Below the pieces are notes generated by a model. It was not told the origin of the DNA and ran no database searches. It saw only the letters and a list, made by a program, of their open reading frames with translations. The translations under genes and the position numbers were made by a program. DNA of 64,000 nt from Hygrocybe punicea (Eukaryota; Basidiomycota; Agaricomycetes; Agaricales; Hygrophoraceae), in assembly GCA_963556145.1 (NCBI GenBank), contig OY744462.1:7688001-7752000 (forward strand), read 5' to 3'. Below, piece by piece: positions 10,940 to 22,480 of the stretch. Numbering within the stretch: position 1 is the stretch's first letter; each line of letters opens with the position of its first letter.

Positions 10940-11645
10940 AGCAAACGGACCCATCGAGCGCCGTCACCTAGATGTCCGGGAGGCCATTATGAAAAGTTGT
11001 GACGGAGATGAAAAGAAATGGCATACTGTCACCCATTCCGTATTTTGGGCCAAACGGGTCACCACACACAAAAGCCTCGGGTTCTCGTCCTATTACATCG
11101 CACACGGAGTTGAGCCGCTTTTTCTGTTCGACTTTGCCGAAGCTACATATATGGCGCCAACACAAGATGCGATGTCAACAACTGACCTCATAGTCATCCA
11201 CGCCGGCCAACTTTGTAAACGAGAAGCTGACCTCGATTGAGTCAAAGAAAAACTCACCAAGTCTCGACTCGCGTCTGCCCGACAATTTGAAGAGAAATAT
11301 GTGAACACAATCACAACCTTTGATTTTGAACCCGGCAACCTCATCCTCGTCCGAAATTCTCATATCAAAATGTCTCTCGATCGAAAGGCAAAGCCACGAT
11401 ACTTCGGGCTCATGATCGTCGTCAGGAAAACTCATGGCGGATCCTACATACTAGCCAAACTCGACAGTGTGGTTTCTAGATCCCGATTTGCCGCTTTCTT
11501 CGTCGTACCCTACCACGCCTGCTCGAAAATATTGATACCGTTGGACGATTTCTTACAATACCCCAATGCCGACAATACCGACTCAAACAATCTTGATGAT
11601 CCGACATACCCACCCTCCATAGACTCCTCACCCGACGACGATTAA
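10940..11645 (+). pseudogene. Ty3/gypsy integrase, C-terminal part
   Basis: Continues the integrase interrupted at 5720: GPIERRHLDVREAI block at the start, then a YYIAHGVEPLFLFD block (about 11090-11130), and a GNLILVRNS / KPRYFG chromodomain-like C-terminal segment (about 11335-11410). The end is acidic and stops at 11643-11645. An in-frame TGA at 11238-11240 (LD-stop-VKEKLTKSR) again looks like CGA to TGA. No right-hand LTR of this gypsy copy was recognised after 11645. Confidence 0.8.
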
Positions 11646-11848
11646 GCATTTCCTTTATATTCTGTCAATGTTATACCCCTATTTTATTTAGTTCCTCTTA
11701 GTTTTCTAATGATACAACAAATGATGTGAATAGTCCCATGTCTTTGGGAGCCATTGGCTTTCCTTAGCTGGGTGAACAAGCTGAAAATGTCTTTTGTTAT
11801 GTACAAGATATATTTTTATTATTATTTACATGGACATATTTTTACATT

Positions 11849-13213
11849 TTAAAGGCGGCCGGTCTCGTAGTCGTGTCTCATTGCCACCAACATTGCCAAT
11901 ACCCGCTCATGATTGATGTGAAGCCTGTTGAACCGTTGAATGAACTGGATGAGGTGCCTGTTCACCTCAGCGCCCAGGGACCCTAACTCATCCGTCAGCA
12001 CTGCGAGTCGCGTGGAAACGCTCCCAAAGCTTTCTATGGCCCCATTGAACAGGTTGGCTCCGGAATCTGCCCTGTGCCTTTTTGTCGGCTGCTCCCCTTC
12101 CATCTCCTCCTCCTCCTCCTCCTCCGATTCTGACTCCACTTCTTCGACTCGCCACTTACTCATTGATGCCCAAGCGGGCCTTGTCCGAATCGGTTTAGTA
12201 GTAAAAGGGAGTGGTTTCCTCATACCACCCGCCACCTCTTTTGCCTTGCCAGTACGTTGTCCCCCACCCATCTGATGCGCCACGTTGGTGCACTTCTTCT
12301 TCAACTTGCAGCATCATTCGCACACGTACCCCGTCACGCCTCTTGAGCCTTGATGCAGTTGGTGCAGGCTTGCATAGGAAACAGCCCAGTGAACTGTTAC
12401 CAAGATCAGTGACTAAAGAACGAATAAACTGACATGGGGACTCACCGTTGTATTGGCCAAATCTTCGATCTCTACTCCTGGCATATCCACGTCACCTACA
12501 TCGGCTGGCTCCCCTGGTCGCGAGTTGACGAGGCCTTCTTCTGATCTGATTGCAACTTCGCCCTCCTAGTCTCTGGTTCACCCATGAACGATGCGTTTGC
12601 TTCAGCTCACCATTCCTCGCTGAGCTGCCATCGATACACAGCTGCATCCCTTTCAACCCAGTCCACTTCTTGAGTCCAATGCTGCCCTTCCTGCTCTATT
12701 CTAAGCCTCTCCTGCCTTTCCTCTGCCACCTTTCACCTTTTCTCCGCCTCGGCCCATGCCTGTGCCTGTGCCAACTGTCTGGCCTCCTCTTCCTGCACAG
12801 CCGCTTCCTCATCCGCCCGCCATCTAGCCTCTTCCTCTTCCTGCCTCTCTCATTCCACCACTTCCTTCAGCCATTCCTCTACATCGTTAGTGTACAATTG
12901 GCGGTCGGCCCATAGCGGTGGCGTTACTGGCCTCAAACCACCAGCTTGGAGTTCCATGATGATTCCATGGTACGCACGCTAGTGGGATGACATGAGCTAT
13001 CCTAGGACATTTGTGATCGATCGGGAAACTCACCATCACCTTCTTGTGGCCACTTATCCATTGCCTGGCCAACCCCTCATTGCCGTCTACCATCATAACG
13101 AAATCATCATTGTGAAACATGGTGACCACGTTGATGGCCTCTTCATAGTCTGCCTGGACATTGGGTTTGATGCTTTCGACGAAGGTGAGGAAGTTGTCGT
13201 AGATTTGGGACAT
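11849..13213 (-). pseudogene. Decayed coiled-coil protein gene with a CxxC-type segment
   Basis: The first exon starts at 13213 (MSQIYDNFLTFVESIKPN) and includes a FHNDDFVMMVDG block. After an intron a Glu/Gln/Arg-rich coiled-coil region follows (about 12680-12900) but contains in-frame stops. A Cys-rich segment with an ACTNC motif (about 12340-12370) contains a TGA and a frame change. The last exon (to 11849) is nuclear-looking: a basic start, an acidic run of about eight Glu residues, and a conserved helical end. The arrangement resembles a protein family expanded in Agaricomycetes, with an acidic/coiled middle and a Zn-cluster-like motif. Family assignment is from memory and uncertain. Confidence 0.5.
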
Positions 13214-13386
13214 GGTGGGCGTGTGATGATGTAGAGGAAAAGACGAATCAACGAAGACATTTTTTTATTTTATTTTATTACTTTGCCATTGTTTGGCCAC
13301 TCATGTGATTGGCCACACTTGCGACCCATGTTTGGAGATCCCATATTGTTGACCACGGATGGTCTCTATTAGAAGACCTAAGGAGA

Positions 13387-14163
13387 TGTAGAGGGTCCTC
13401 GACCCTCTGAGGCTGTAAACTCAATATCTCACGAATCTGCTCGAACCCGACGTCTCTAGCAATCCACGCTCGAACCTGATGCAACCCGATGCATACCGAC
13501 TAGCACGGCCGATCACGTACCTGGTCGGTCCACCTCCTAAATTCACAGAATCCCAATTATCGCAGACGGATCTCATCAGACTCAATTCCCGACTTCGGAC
13601 TTGCCTTATATACGCATCCTTTCGTCCTTTCGGAGATAGGTATGAATCTTTAGATCATTTTCCTGGATATTTACTTTCCCCTCCATTTTCCTGTCACCAT
13701 CGCATTGCAACCCTCTTCTCATTTCCCCATTTCTATTTCTCTTTGTTCTCTCTCATCGGCCGAGGACTCTCGTCCGAATCTAGATAGAGAATTCTGTAGT
13801 ATAAAAACGGTGCCCAAGCACCATGTCAAAATAAGAAATCAGTTCCCCCATTGCCTCTCTCTGAGAATCAGTCTCTCAGTAAAATCCATTGCACATATTG
13901 CTTGTCGGTTTCCTTGACACTCTCCCCATTGTTCTACCATCTTTATTTCTACATCTCTTGTCACCCGACACCCAACCCGCCGTACCCGACATTGTCAGCT
14001 TCGACTGATCTTTGTTAGTTATCAGTAGTATTATGTGGCAGCTTTTTACTATTAGTTTCTTATCATTTCTTTGAAGCTTGCTAAACTATTTCCCAGTCAC
14101 TTCTACGCTGACACCCCCAGGTTAGGATCTTTATTCTGCAGCCACCCTGACCTCGCCATTACA
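13387..14163. mobile_element. LTR (777 bp), relative of the 4049-4961 LTR
   Basis: Begins TGTAGAGGGTC and ends CCATTACA. It shares ordered blocks with the LTR at 4049, including GGATCTCATC, ATTTCCCGACTTCGGACTT-like text, a TATAAAA box (13800-13806) and CACTTCTACGCTGACACCC. No target duplication flanks it. Its right end abuts the tyrosine-recombinase frame exactly at its truncation point, so it truncates or recombined into that element. The short stretch 13214-13386 holds no gene. Confidence 0.6.
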
Positions 14164-14640
14164 ACGGTGAACATAGCAGTGAAGAAGTGATCATCATGAG
14201 AAGGGAGTGCATGTGCGAAGAGGTAACGGAGTTCAGGTCATCACAGGTCAAGGGTCGCTTGCAAGTCGTCCCGATGGCACACAATTTCTTGCACCTGGCC
14301 AAGGTTTTGGAGAAGAGAGGATGACTATGGGACTGGGTAGAATGGTTCGAGCTGGTTGCGAATCCCAGAGAGGTAATTGTCGATGGACTGTGGTTTGATG
14401 TGGTGTGACATGTAAATGACAAAGAAGCTGAGGGAGACAGGGGTGGGGGAGTTGGGCAGATGGTGTGCAGCGCAAAATGTGAGGTAAGAATGAAAGGTGG
14501 AGGAATAAGTCGCGGCAGTACTAGGCTCAATGGAGCAACCGATCGTGATAGCGCGTTCATGCCTGAGCCTGTCAATTGACCAGGGTTTCCGTGATGGTTG
14601 CCTGGCCGACCATTTTGGCATCATCAACATTGTGCTGCCC
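14164..14640 (-). pseudogene. Tyrosine recombinase of the YR retroelement (truncated)
   Basis: The minus strand reads a core-binding (SAM-like) domain at about 14325-14600: RLRHERAITIG, then ATYSSTFHSYLTFC, then SLSFFVIYMSHH and IDNYLSGIRNQLE. The start of the catalytic domain follows in another frame (FSKTLARCKKLC, then SHDDHFFTAMF) and stops at 14164 against an LTR. The active-site H-x-x-R and Tyr are therefore missing. It lies directly downstream of RNase H on the same strand, the order expected for DIRS-like YR retrotransposons. Confidence 0.65.
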
Positions 14641-15910
14641 CCAGCAGCACATGAGGGGGTTCAAAGGGGGTGATGGAAAGGGTTGGAAAAAGGGTGTGTG
14701 CGAAGTCATTGCGTCTGCAAGAAAGGGTGTCCACAATGTTGTTGTACAAACCGGGGAGGAAGTCGACACTGAAGGTAAATCCGTGGAGGAGGCAGAGTTT
14801 GACAGCAGTGAGGAGGATGGGGTTGTAAAGGGGGGTCGCTCAAAGAGTGTTGACACATTGTGGCAGCAGCCTGATGTGGAGGGTGACGTGCAGTAATGTG
14901 GAGAGGACTGCGAGGGCTTCAAGGTAGAAGATGGTGTGAGTATGCCCCTCAGGCAGGGTGTGTGTGTGCCCAGTTGAGAGGTCAGGTGACCAGAAGCCAA
15001 GCCCAGCAGGGCATGCATCGGAGTAGAAAGAGATATTGGCATCACACGCAGACCAGGTGGTGGAGTTCAGAATGTGTATGCTGTTGGATCGTTCAATTTC
15101 ATCCACAACCCAGAGGAGTTCTTGGGTCATGGTGCTGTTGATCCAGATGGGCTTGTGGGGTGCTGATTTACTGGTCATTTTGTGATAAGTCATTGACAGG
15201 CCAGGCCGCAGTAAGGGATAGACATTGAGGGCCCAGTTGATCCAGCCAGCTATATTCTGGAAATCTCAAAGAGGGTGACGCTGCCATAGGGAAGCAAAAC
15301 AACGGATGGCGGCGACAAGTTCTGCGCAATGATTGGATGCCATTGTGATGGTCATCGCATTGGGGTCGACGAGGAAGCTGATGATGGACAGTGCAGGCCC
15401 CCATTCTTGTTTACTCTGGGCGTGGGGTATACCAAGTGCATCCCATAGTTGGAGAAGATGGGTTTGCTTAGTCGGCGTCAATTGTTGATAAGGTTTGTAC
15501 CAAGTGAGGCTGTCCCCAAATTCCCAAGAGAAGTTGTCATCAATGTAGGTAAAGATGTTGATCAAGAGTAAAACATAAATCACGATCCAGGTTACCAAGC
15601 AGGCGAAACTAGTGAAAATGCAACCACCGGCTCCATTACCGAAATGGTTGCACCGATTCACAGAATGTTTGACATTGAAAGTCATGATTTGTCATATTTG
15701 CCAAAGGGGCACCATAGGGATGAGACAATACATGTGGGAGATATCAGACTTGAAAACAACAAGCTTGTGACTAGGGTGTTGAGCATGTATGAGGCGAAGG
15801 GTGTGACCGAGGTGGTGCAGGTTGTCCATATGGATGAAATGGTCCTCTTTAGTGATCAAGGAGTTTTGTGCAAAAGGCTCCGCGCTCTGGTCAATGACCA
15901 TTCACAAAGC
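14641..15910 (-). pseudogene. Reverse transcriptase (C-terminal part) and RNase H of the YR retroelement
   Basis: The reverse transcriptase continues from the right-hand part: VIDQSAEPFAQNSLI, VVFKSDISHMYCLIP (about 15715-15760, the first catalytic Asp region), and the FTYIDDNFSWEFGD block (about 15520-15560, the catalytic YxDD box). RNase H follows with FYSDACPAGLGFW (about 14985-15025) and IFYLEALAVLS (about 14910-14945). In-frame TGA codons at 15692-15694 (WQI-stop-QIMT) and 15902-15904 fit CGA to TGA. Frame changes lie near 15260. The element is inactive. Confidence 0.75.
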
Positions 15911-15919
15911 CATTGAGTG

Positions 15920-17542
15920 TTACATTTTCACACTCCGCAACTCCAATTCCAATTCTGTTACCCACCATGACAATTCCACTTTACCACACCTTCCTTTTTC
16001 ATTCCCCTTTGCCTTTTGTCTTCTTTTGGACATCATTGTTTATTCTTGTTCTTGTTCTCTTTTTATCCTTTTGTCTAGAACAATCCAGACCGACCATGGA
16101 CATATCCCCATGTTACCTTGCTGTATCCGAATAGTTGCCTTGCCAATGGATGTCACTTTCATTGTCTTCACTGTACGACATACTGTCTTCCCAAACCAAT
16201 GCACAATGGCTATCCTCACCAAACAGTTCATAACTGTGATGATCATTGGTGCCATAGCGATCACCTTCCTGATTGGTTTCTACATCATCATGATTTGCCT
16301 CTGGAAAAGGCAACCTTCCTTCGTTGATGAAACCGACATCTGCCTCGACGGTATACCAACATGTAATTGACAATTGCCATTCCTGGATATATGGTTTCCA
16401 CTTTTGTATTCTGTGCCTACCATAATCCTCCCTGATTATCCGATGACATTCCTCACCTGCACACATGCCCTGAACAATCCTTGATCACAAGACATCTCAC
16501 TGTCCCCTCCAATCCGACCATCGCCAAAGCACGTACCTTCAGACTTTGACCACAGACCATACGACTTCCCAATACAGTGAACCGACCCCTATTGTGTATT
16601 GTTCACATGACATTGCTTAAATGCAGCACCCAACATCTTATTCCTACAGCTTGTCACTCATGCCATGACTTAAAACCTGGACCCACATTCATTTATCCTT
16701 TTCCATCTATAACCTTGATACCTCCCACATTCATTTACAACATTACCCTTTCTTGGATGACTACTGACATCAAGTGGACTGCATTGTTCCACACACAGGA
16801 CAAGACATCACCCCTTGATATGTCATTGACACAGACATCGTCATCCAGTACAGCTTGTGCTGTTCGCATGTCTGACCTCAACTAGCCCACTGTCTTAGTT
16901 GGTTTTCCTTCCATACATTCCTTTGTTTTCTTTCATACCAACCTTGCTGCTATACCCACACTACCTCAAGACACTCCCTTCACCAATCCCACACTGGACG
17001 ATACCCCTCTTTGACCCGACCATGCATCGCACTTGCCAGACTGTGCACTTGCCCATTACAACAAGTGTAGACCCCGAATAGGCAATTCTGCACATCATAT
17101 GATCCGATGACAAATCATCCAAGTCATCTGGATCTCTTCTATCCTCAATGACACCTGGGCCTCCAGTTGGATCGTGAGAACATTGACATGAGGACACCTC
17201 ATGTGCGCCTCATGGTGAACACATGGTGTAGTTGGACATGTTGTAGCTTCATGGTTGTATTCCCATTTACCTCCCCTCAAGACCAGTCACTATATCTACT
17301 GTTCTTGTTGTTGGTTCGGACTTTTTCTTCTTTCTTTTCCTTACGTTTAGTCTGGTTCTTGGGGCAGACTCATCTTGTTTTGGGTAACCCCCATGGCTCG
17401 CAATGACATTACACCTTGACCCCCTCTCTTAGCAGTGTTGTCTTAGCTGTAAGCAACAATGAAAGCTGCTCTTCTCTCCTCTGGAAACTGCCTCCCAGTT
17501 AAGTTGATTGTTGCCAGAGCCTGCTGCAGAAGCAATCCGTAA
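15920..17542. mobile_element. 1,623-bp insertion in the YR reverse transcriptase, 9-bp target duplication
   Basis: Bounded by the 9-bp direct repeat CATTGAGTG (15911-15919 and 17543-17551). The ends are TTAC...GTAA. Removing it and one repeat copy joins KPHSM to the downstream reverse transcriptase frame. No transposase or recognisable gene is inside; a hydrophobic frame around 16205-16310 looks accidental. A 9-bp duplication is typical of Mutator-like elements, but the terminal inverted repeat is too short to assign a family. Confidence 0.75.
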
Positions 17543-17551
17543 CATTGAGTG

Positions 17552-18060
17552 GGGTTTCAAAACAACACTGAGGGGCATGCTGTGCATGCCTGGAAGAAGT
17601 TCCCTCCCAAAAGGGGAAGAAAATTGACCCAGGGCGACTTCCCTGTCACATTGCTCCAGCAGGAAGGCATGATGTTCGGGGTCCTTGACAGGCCGGAAGG
17701 AGTTATTGTGAGTGATAGGATATGAAGGGTCGTCGGTCTGCACCCGAGGCCAGAAACCTTTGTGCAAGCCCTGGCATACTGAGAGGACAAATGGCTGATT
17801 GGGATGTGTGGAAAGGTAGGAGCAAAGGAAGTCCACTTTGATCAGTGTGATGATCTGAAAGAGAAGGGGATGTAGGCGAATGGTGTTGTTCGCAGCGGTG
17901 TTGTGTAGTTCGTTCTCGGGTACACAAGGGATCAGCAATTCCAAGGTGCTAGCTAAAGTGGTTGTCAGTTTAGGATGGAGGTCCGGGTCCCAAACAAACT
18001 CCCTTGCATATTTGGGCCGGTTCGCCCAACAACTAAGCCTTTTGGATGGATTGCGAGGTG
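17552..18060 (-). pseudogene. Reverse transcriptase (N-terminal part) of the YR retroelement
   Basis: Reads a linker with EFVWDPDLHPKLTTTL, a PENELHNTA block, and the start of the reverse transcriptase palm: EQCDREVALGQFSSPFG, then LLPGMHSMPLSVVLKPHSM, which ends at the insertion at 17552. The frame differs from gag and overlaps its end, so pol is probably translated by frameshift or reinitiation. The open frame continues about 37 codons into the insertion, which is not original sequence. Confidence 0.7.
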
Positions 18061-19321
18061 CATTCTGTGGTGTGGTGGCCACCCTGCTGGCATTTTGAGC
18101 AGACATGGGCATAATTGCATTTGCCCCCATTGTTTGGGCACTTGCTGTTGTTCCATCGGTGGCAGGGGTCACGCTTATGGGAAGGGTGCTGCTCGCCCTT
18201 GCCATCGTTGCGACGGCTGCATAGCCCATCCCAGGACTGGATCCAGTGTAGTTGGAGGTCAGCGAACTCATGGATGTCAGTGAGTAGAAGGTCCCATCGT
18301 TGTGTGACTCAGACACATATACCTTTGTTGAAATGAATGATTCATTGATGCTGGTCAACTGGAAGTGCCGCAAAGAGCCCAGAGATATATTTACCATACT
18401 TCCGGAACTTACTGTGTTGCAGTGGGAAAACATAGATAGTGGCTTTGACGGTGGGTTCCCAGGCTGTGATCCATTCCCCGTGAGATGTGACAGCTTTTGC
18501 TGCTGCTGAGTTACCAAAGGAGATCTCAAGGGATCTGACATGCTCATGGCGTTTGGCCTCCGAGATAAAGAATAATCTGGAGATGACGTGGTCGAGGTCG
18601 ACAGATTGGCCTGAGACGAGGTTTGTGCATTCACTAACCAGGAATTGTGGGCAATTGGGGGAGTTGAGGATTGAGTTAATGGTGAACTTGACATCCCTTG
18701 TGTAGTTTTCGAGGGAGAGTCTCGCTTCTTGGAGTGAAACAGGGAGTGCCATAGGATGGACCGATTGCCTGACAACCCATGGAAGAAGAGAGACATTGAC
18801 CCTCCATTTGGGAGGGTGAGCATTCTCTGCCTCTCCTTCATTGTCCAAACTGATCATGTGCTTAGCCAATTTAAGAGGCTTCCTTGTGGTGGAGAAAAGG
18901 CCAAGTGCGCTGCAGGGTCTCGGTGAGATGGCACGATCAGTCCATGCATCTCTGTTTTCAATCTCTTGGTTCTCATCATCAAATTCAGCCAATGGGTTCG
19001 TGGCCTCTGCTCGGGACTTGCCTCCAGATCGCAACCTGTCAAAATCATTGAGCATCCTGCAATACGATCTAAAAGCCTCTCTGGAGGCAAAGTCGTCTTC
19101 TCAATTGATCAGCAGGAGGAGCATGGGTCAAGGATGGCTGAGATCTTGTCCCTAGATCCACTTCTGTATTCCTGCACAATACAGGTGCAGTCACATCTAA
19201 CCTCTGCAGTAGAGGGACTGGAGGTTCCCCCGTTATGAGATGAGCCTTGCGTTTGCATTGGTACCTCGGAAAATTCTTCATTTTGAGTCATGAAATATAC
19301 TATTGATGGGAGGTACGACAA
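18033..19321 (-). pseudogene. Gag-like protein of the YR retroelement with CCCH/CCHC zinc fingers
   Basis: The central part (18345-19055) shows a conserved block of fungal YR-element gag proteins: LQEARLSLENYTRDVKF, SGQSVDLDHVISRLFF, SHGEWITAW and FPLQHSKFRKYGKYISG. The same frame continues after a TGA at 18342-18344 to a TAG at 18033-18035 and includes a zinc-finger region with PCHRWNNSKC, KCNYAH and CSKCQQGGHHTTEC. The TGA sits where Arg is expected (HQ-stop-IIHF) and fits CGA to TGA. The upstream part (19109-19321) is in another frame. Nucleic-acid packaging would be the role in an active copy. Confidence 0.65.
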
Positions 19322-20943
19322 GGAGAAAGCACAAAAGGGAAAGACAACTGAAAATAAGAAATAAATGAAAGGTGAGGGAGAGAGAATAAATAAGAAAACA
19401 GCTTACTCGAGGTGAGACTGAGAGAGGTCCTAGGGATAGGAGTCCACCTCGAGAAGTGTTTATAAAGGTAAAAAAGGGGTGAAGTGAGACAAATGGTCAA
19501 AAGGTCCCTGACAGGGAAAGGATGAAGTGAAAAAGGGGGCACACAGGCTCCAAGTCAAGCAGCGGTCGACTGAAAGTGGGAGGACAATAGTCACTCCAAA
19601 GCTAATTCAAGCATGATTAGACTACAGTAAATATTTTATTTAAAAACCAATTCAAATTTATCCCTGTTTTCACACTGAGTCAACCCCAGTCCGTGGGGGT
19701 CCTGGCCTAGGTCTAGTGCTAGCTAATGAATGCCCTTTTCAACATTTTGCAGTATAATAGCTTCCTTAATTAAATAATCAATACATCATGAAACCACATA
19801 TCATTGTAAAATAGCTACTCTACGACATGAAGAAGTATGTAAAAAAGTAAAAGTACATGAATTTCAGGTGGAATCACAATGGTGGAAGCCAATATAAATG
19901 AGGTGACACTCACAGACAGGGCAGGGGAGGGCTAAAAGCTCAGGGCTTCATGGCTCCAGCCAAAGAGAGGGTCAAAAGAGAGACAAGTTATGAGTTGGCA
20001 TTGAGAGGAGCAGATGGCAGTTGAAGGGAAAGGAATGAATGTTGACAAACAAAGACAAAGGATGGACTTGGAACATTTTCCGATTTGCTGTCTTACATAA
20101 TCCAAGCTACCAAAAAACCCTCAGCCAGGGATTTTCCAGTACTGTAGCAGTGCTCAGCATCTAACCCTAACTCAGGGCTTGACCAAGGCACTTGTTCAGT
20201 AATTTTTATCTCACCTTACTTCAGGGCCATGCCCAAAGCATGGGTTCAATAATTTGTCATATCCTCACCTAAGCCATAGATGGGCCCCAAAATAGGGCTA
20301 CATAAGCCTTGTCCAGTGACATAGGATAAGGGTATTTCGTGTGTAGTTAATTCATTACAGTGGCTTTGGAAAAGATTGTCATAAACAGAAAATGTTTTTT
20401 TTTTTGAATGACTGACCAGTAGTCACCAACATGCAGTTAACCTGCCTGATTAGGAAGTAGACTTGGAATGCATTGTACTGAATCTCACAAAATACTGTAG
20501 CAATTTACATGATGTGTGAGAGAGAGCTTAGCTATTTTATGAGGGCTGGTCTCTGCCATATTGACTTTCTGAAAATGTTCTGTATTTGCAGTGTTATAGG
20601 CAACATATCTAATGTTATCTGCTCAACTTGCATGATTAATACTTCCACAAGGAATGCTCAGGTCAACATGGCTTTATGGGCAAATCTGATCCATTTCTCA
20701 ATAACTGGAAGATCTCATACCAGGATTTCCTGCATTTTTTTTTTGGTTTTGAAGGAATAATACATCTATAATTCTGGGAATTCGAAAGTCTGCCACTTCA
20801 CCTATAGAGTCAGACTGTGTCACGTGCCAAACAATACCAAGCATAGAGCTGATTTTCACCTGCATACATTCAACTCCCTCTTCATCCTGCCACCATGACC
20901 TCAAGCAGGCTACCTTGGTATGTCCCTCCCCCTGTTCCCCACC
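19322..20943. other. No gene recognised
   Basis: Short scattered open frames only. 19322-19560 is purine-rich and probably the leader of the YR element. The rest is AT-rich with CA/TG-rich text and no repeat structure that I can define. A single CTAACCCTAACT at 20161 is not a telomeric array. Confidence 0.5.
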
Positions 20944-21144
20944 TAGTGTTGCCTCAACTCAGCTGGTCAGGAAAAGCTGATCCCGGTTCTGATTTTGTGG
21001 TGCACAACCAGCTTTCTCACAGGCTGATATTTTGTAGCTATAGACCATAGCTACAAAATATCAGCCTGTGAGAAAGCTGGTTGTGCACCACAAAATCAGA
21101 ACCGGGATCAGCTTTTCCTGACCAGCTGAGTTGAGGCAACACTA
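20944..21144. mobile_element. 201-bp near-perfect hairpin MITE
   Basis: Two arms of about 98 bp are inverse complements separated by only a few bases (around 21044-21049). The ends read TAGTGTTGCC and GGCAACACTA, which fits a TA target duplication with GTGTTGCC termini. A second, more degenerate copy sits at 48721-48881, so this is a family. No coding capacity. It would extrude as a cruciform or fold as a long RNA hairpin. Confidence 0.8.
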
Positions 21145-21311
21145 TCCCCACCTTATCTTCTGAACCCAAACTTTGCTTTCTGAGGCATAATCCACTGGCA
21201 TCTTCACTGGCAGGTACATTGACTTTAATCATGCTATACCTCAGTCATATCCCCATTGGCACTTCATACCCTACTTGGTTTCTTTTTAACATCCATTTAT
21301 ATTGCATTGTC

Positions 21312-21560
21312 ATGGCACAACCCAAGGGCTTAACTTGCACCACCTGCAATCATTTTATCCCTTTTAAAATCATCAAGTCCAGTGCCAACAGAAATCAAGG
21401 CCAATTATATGTGTGGTGTAGAGGCTTTGGATTGTGTGGATCCATATCCTCTTCATGTTCCACACCATTCCCATCCATTTCCACTCTGATATCATCAATT
21501 CTGCTCCTTCCACCAATTCTGCTCTGGATTCTGACTCCAGAATCATCCCTTTCAATGATG
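21312..21560 (+). CDS. Small protein with a GRF-like zinc-finger segment (fragment)
   Basis: From the ATG at 21312 the product reads a CxxC pair (LTCTTC), a conserved middle with KIIKSSANRNQGQLYV and a third Cys, which resembles the GRF zinc finger (consensus C-x2-C ... N-x-GR-x-F-x-x-C). The rest is Ser/Pro-rich and runs to a stop near 21561. Short basidiomycete GRF-type genes of this form are common in transposon-rich regions. The fourth ligand is unclear, and introns may be missed. Function not assigned. 21561-21895 holds no recognisable gene. Confidence 0.4.
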
Positions 21561-21981
21561 TGATGTCCCTAATGACCTGGAATCAGTATGTATATATGTA
21601 TATCATATATGTTAATTTCCTGTTGATACGCACTCAGGCACGCTAACCACCAAATCATCAAATCAGAGACATCCTAGCTACTCGTCCAGAAGGCCTCAAC
21701 ACTCTGTCACTTCGTGACAACTCGTGAGCACAAAAGCGACTGCTTGATGATTTCGTGATTATCTCTGACAAGGTCACAGACTGAGATAAGGAATCCCCGA
21801 GTCAGGTCAGTCCCCCCACTATCAGGTAATTGTTTGCCTTTCATTCACTAATACCCCATTTCATCCTAGAAAGACTAACTCTTTTAGTACACTTACAGCG
21901 CATTTCATAAATATGCGGAAACACAATTGGCCCAGAGTCGCGTCGGATAATTCCAACTAAGACCCCAAACACGATTACTCA

Positions 21982-22170
21982 GTGAATGTTCGAGTTCAAC
22001 AATTGTACGATATGCCACCACATACTGTTTCCCGAGACCTAAAGGCTCGCATCCCAGTCCTCCACCAGCAGGGATATTCAGTAAAGGAAATTGCTCACCT
22101 CCTTGGTATCAAAAAGTCTCTTATCTACCAAACCATCTCTTATCAGCACATCTATGGTGTCTCCTTCAAC
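21982..22170 (+). pseudogene. Tc1-type transposase N-terminal helix-turn-helix fragment
   Basis: The translation reads TVSRDLKARIPVLHQQGYS then VKEIAHLLGIKKSLIYQTIS and YGVSFNP, the paired-type DNA-binding start of fungal Tc1/ISRSO5-like DDE transposases. It stops matching after about 60 residues; the DDE catalytic part is absent. It would at most give a DNA-binding fragment able to recognise the element's own ends. Confidence 0.65.
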
Positions 22171-22480
22171 CCTTGTGCTCGCAAGCAAGAAACTAAAATA
22201 TTTGCAAACCATGACATAGTACTTTTCTTCACCATGCTTAGCCAGCATTGCCTGTAAAAATTCTATGTGGTTGTCGTCATTGACACTGAATGTCATTTCC
22301 TTGGTCTTGACCTCTTTTTTATCCTTTGCAGGCTTTCCATGGGCTGGCTTAGGCAGAGGGGAGTAGTACGTGAGCTGAATGGAGAAGACAGCCTTGTGAG
22401 GGACATTAGGCTCAGGCTCAGGCTCAGGGGACTGAGAAGACATTGGAGCAATGAGAAAGCTTGTATTTTGTTTAGCTAAT
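22170..22480 (-). pseudogene. Captured coding fragment of unknown gene inside the Tc1-like element
   Basis: The minus strand carries an open frame with a Pro/Glu start (SPEPEPEPNVPHK), a FSIQLTYYSPLPKP block, a Lys-rich linker and SVNDDNHIEFLQAMLAKHG, which reads like a real domain rather than noise. It is not part of a Tc1 transposase. It looks like a piece of another gene acquired by the element, truncated at both ends. The source gene is not in this window. Confidence 0.45.

Noticed and set aside
15822..16370. Membrane protein inside the 1.6-kb insertion
   Set aside because: Hydrophobic stretch in a frame that runs across the insertion boundary from retroelement sequence; looks accidental.
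20155..20175. Telomere-like CTAACCCTAACT
   Set aside because: Single occurrence, not an array, and in the middle of the window.
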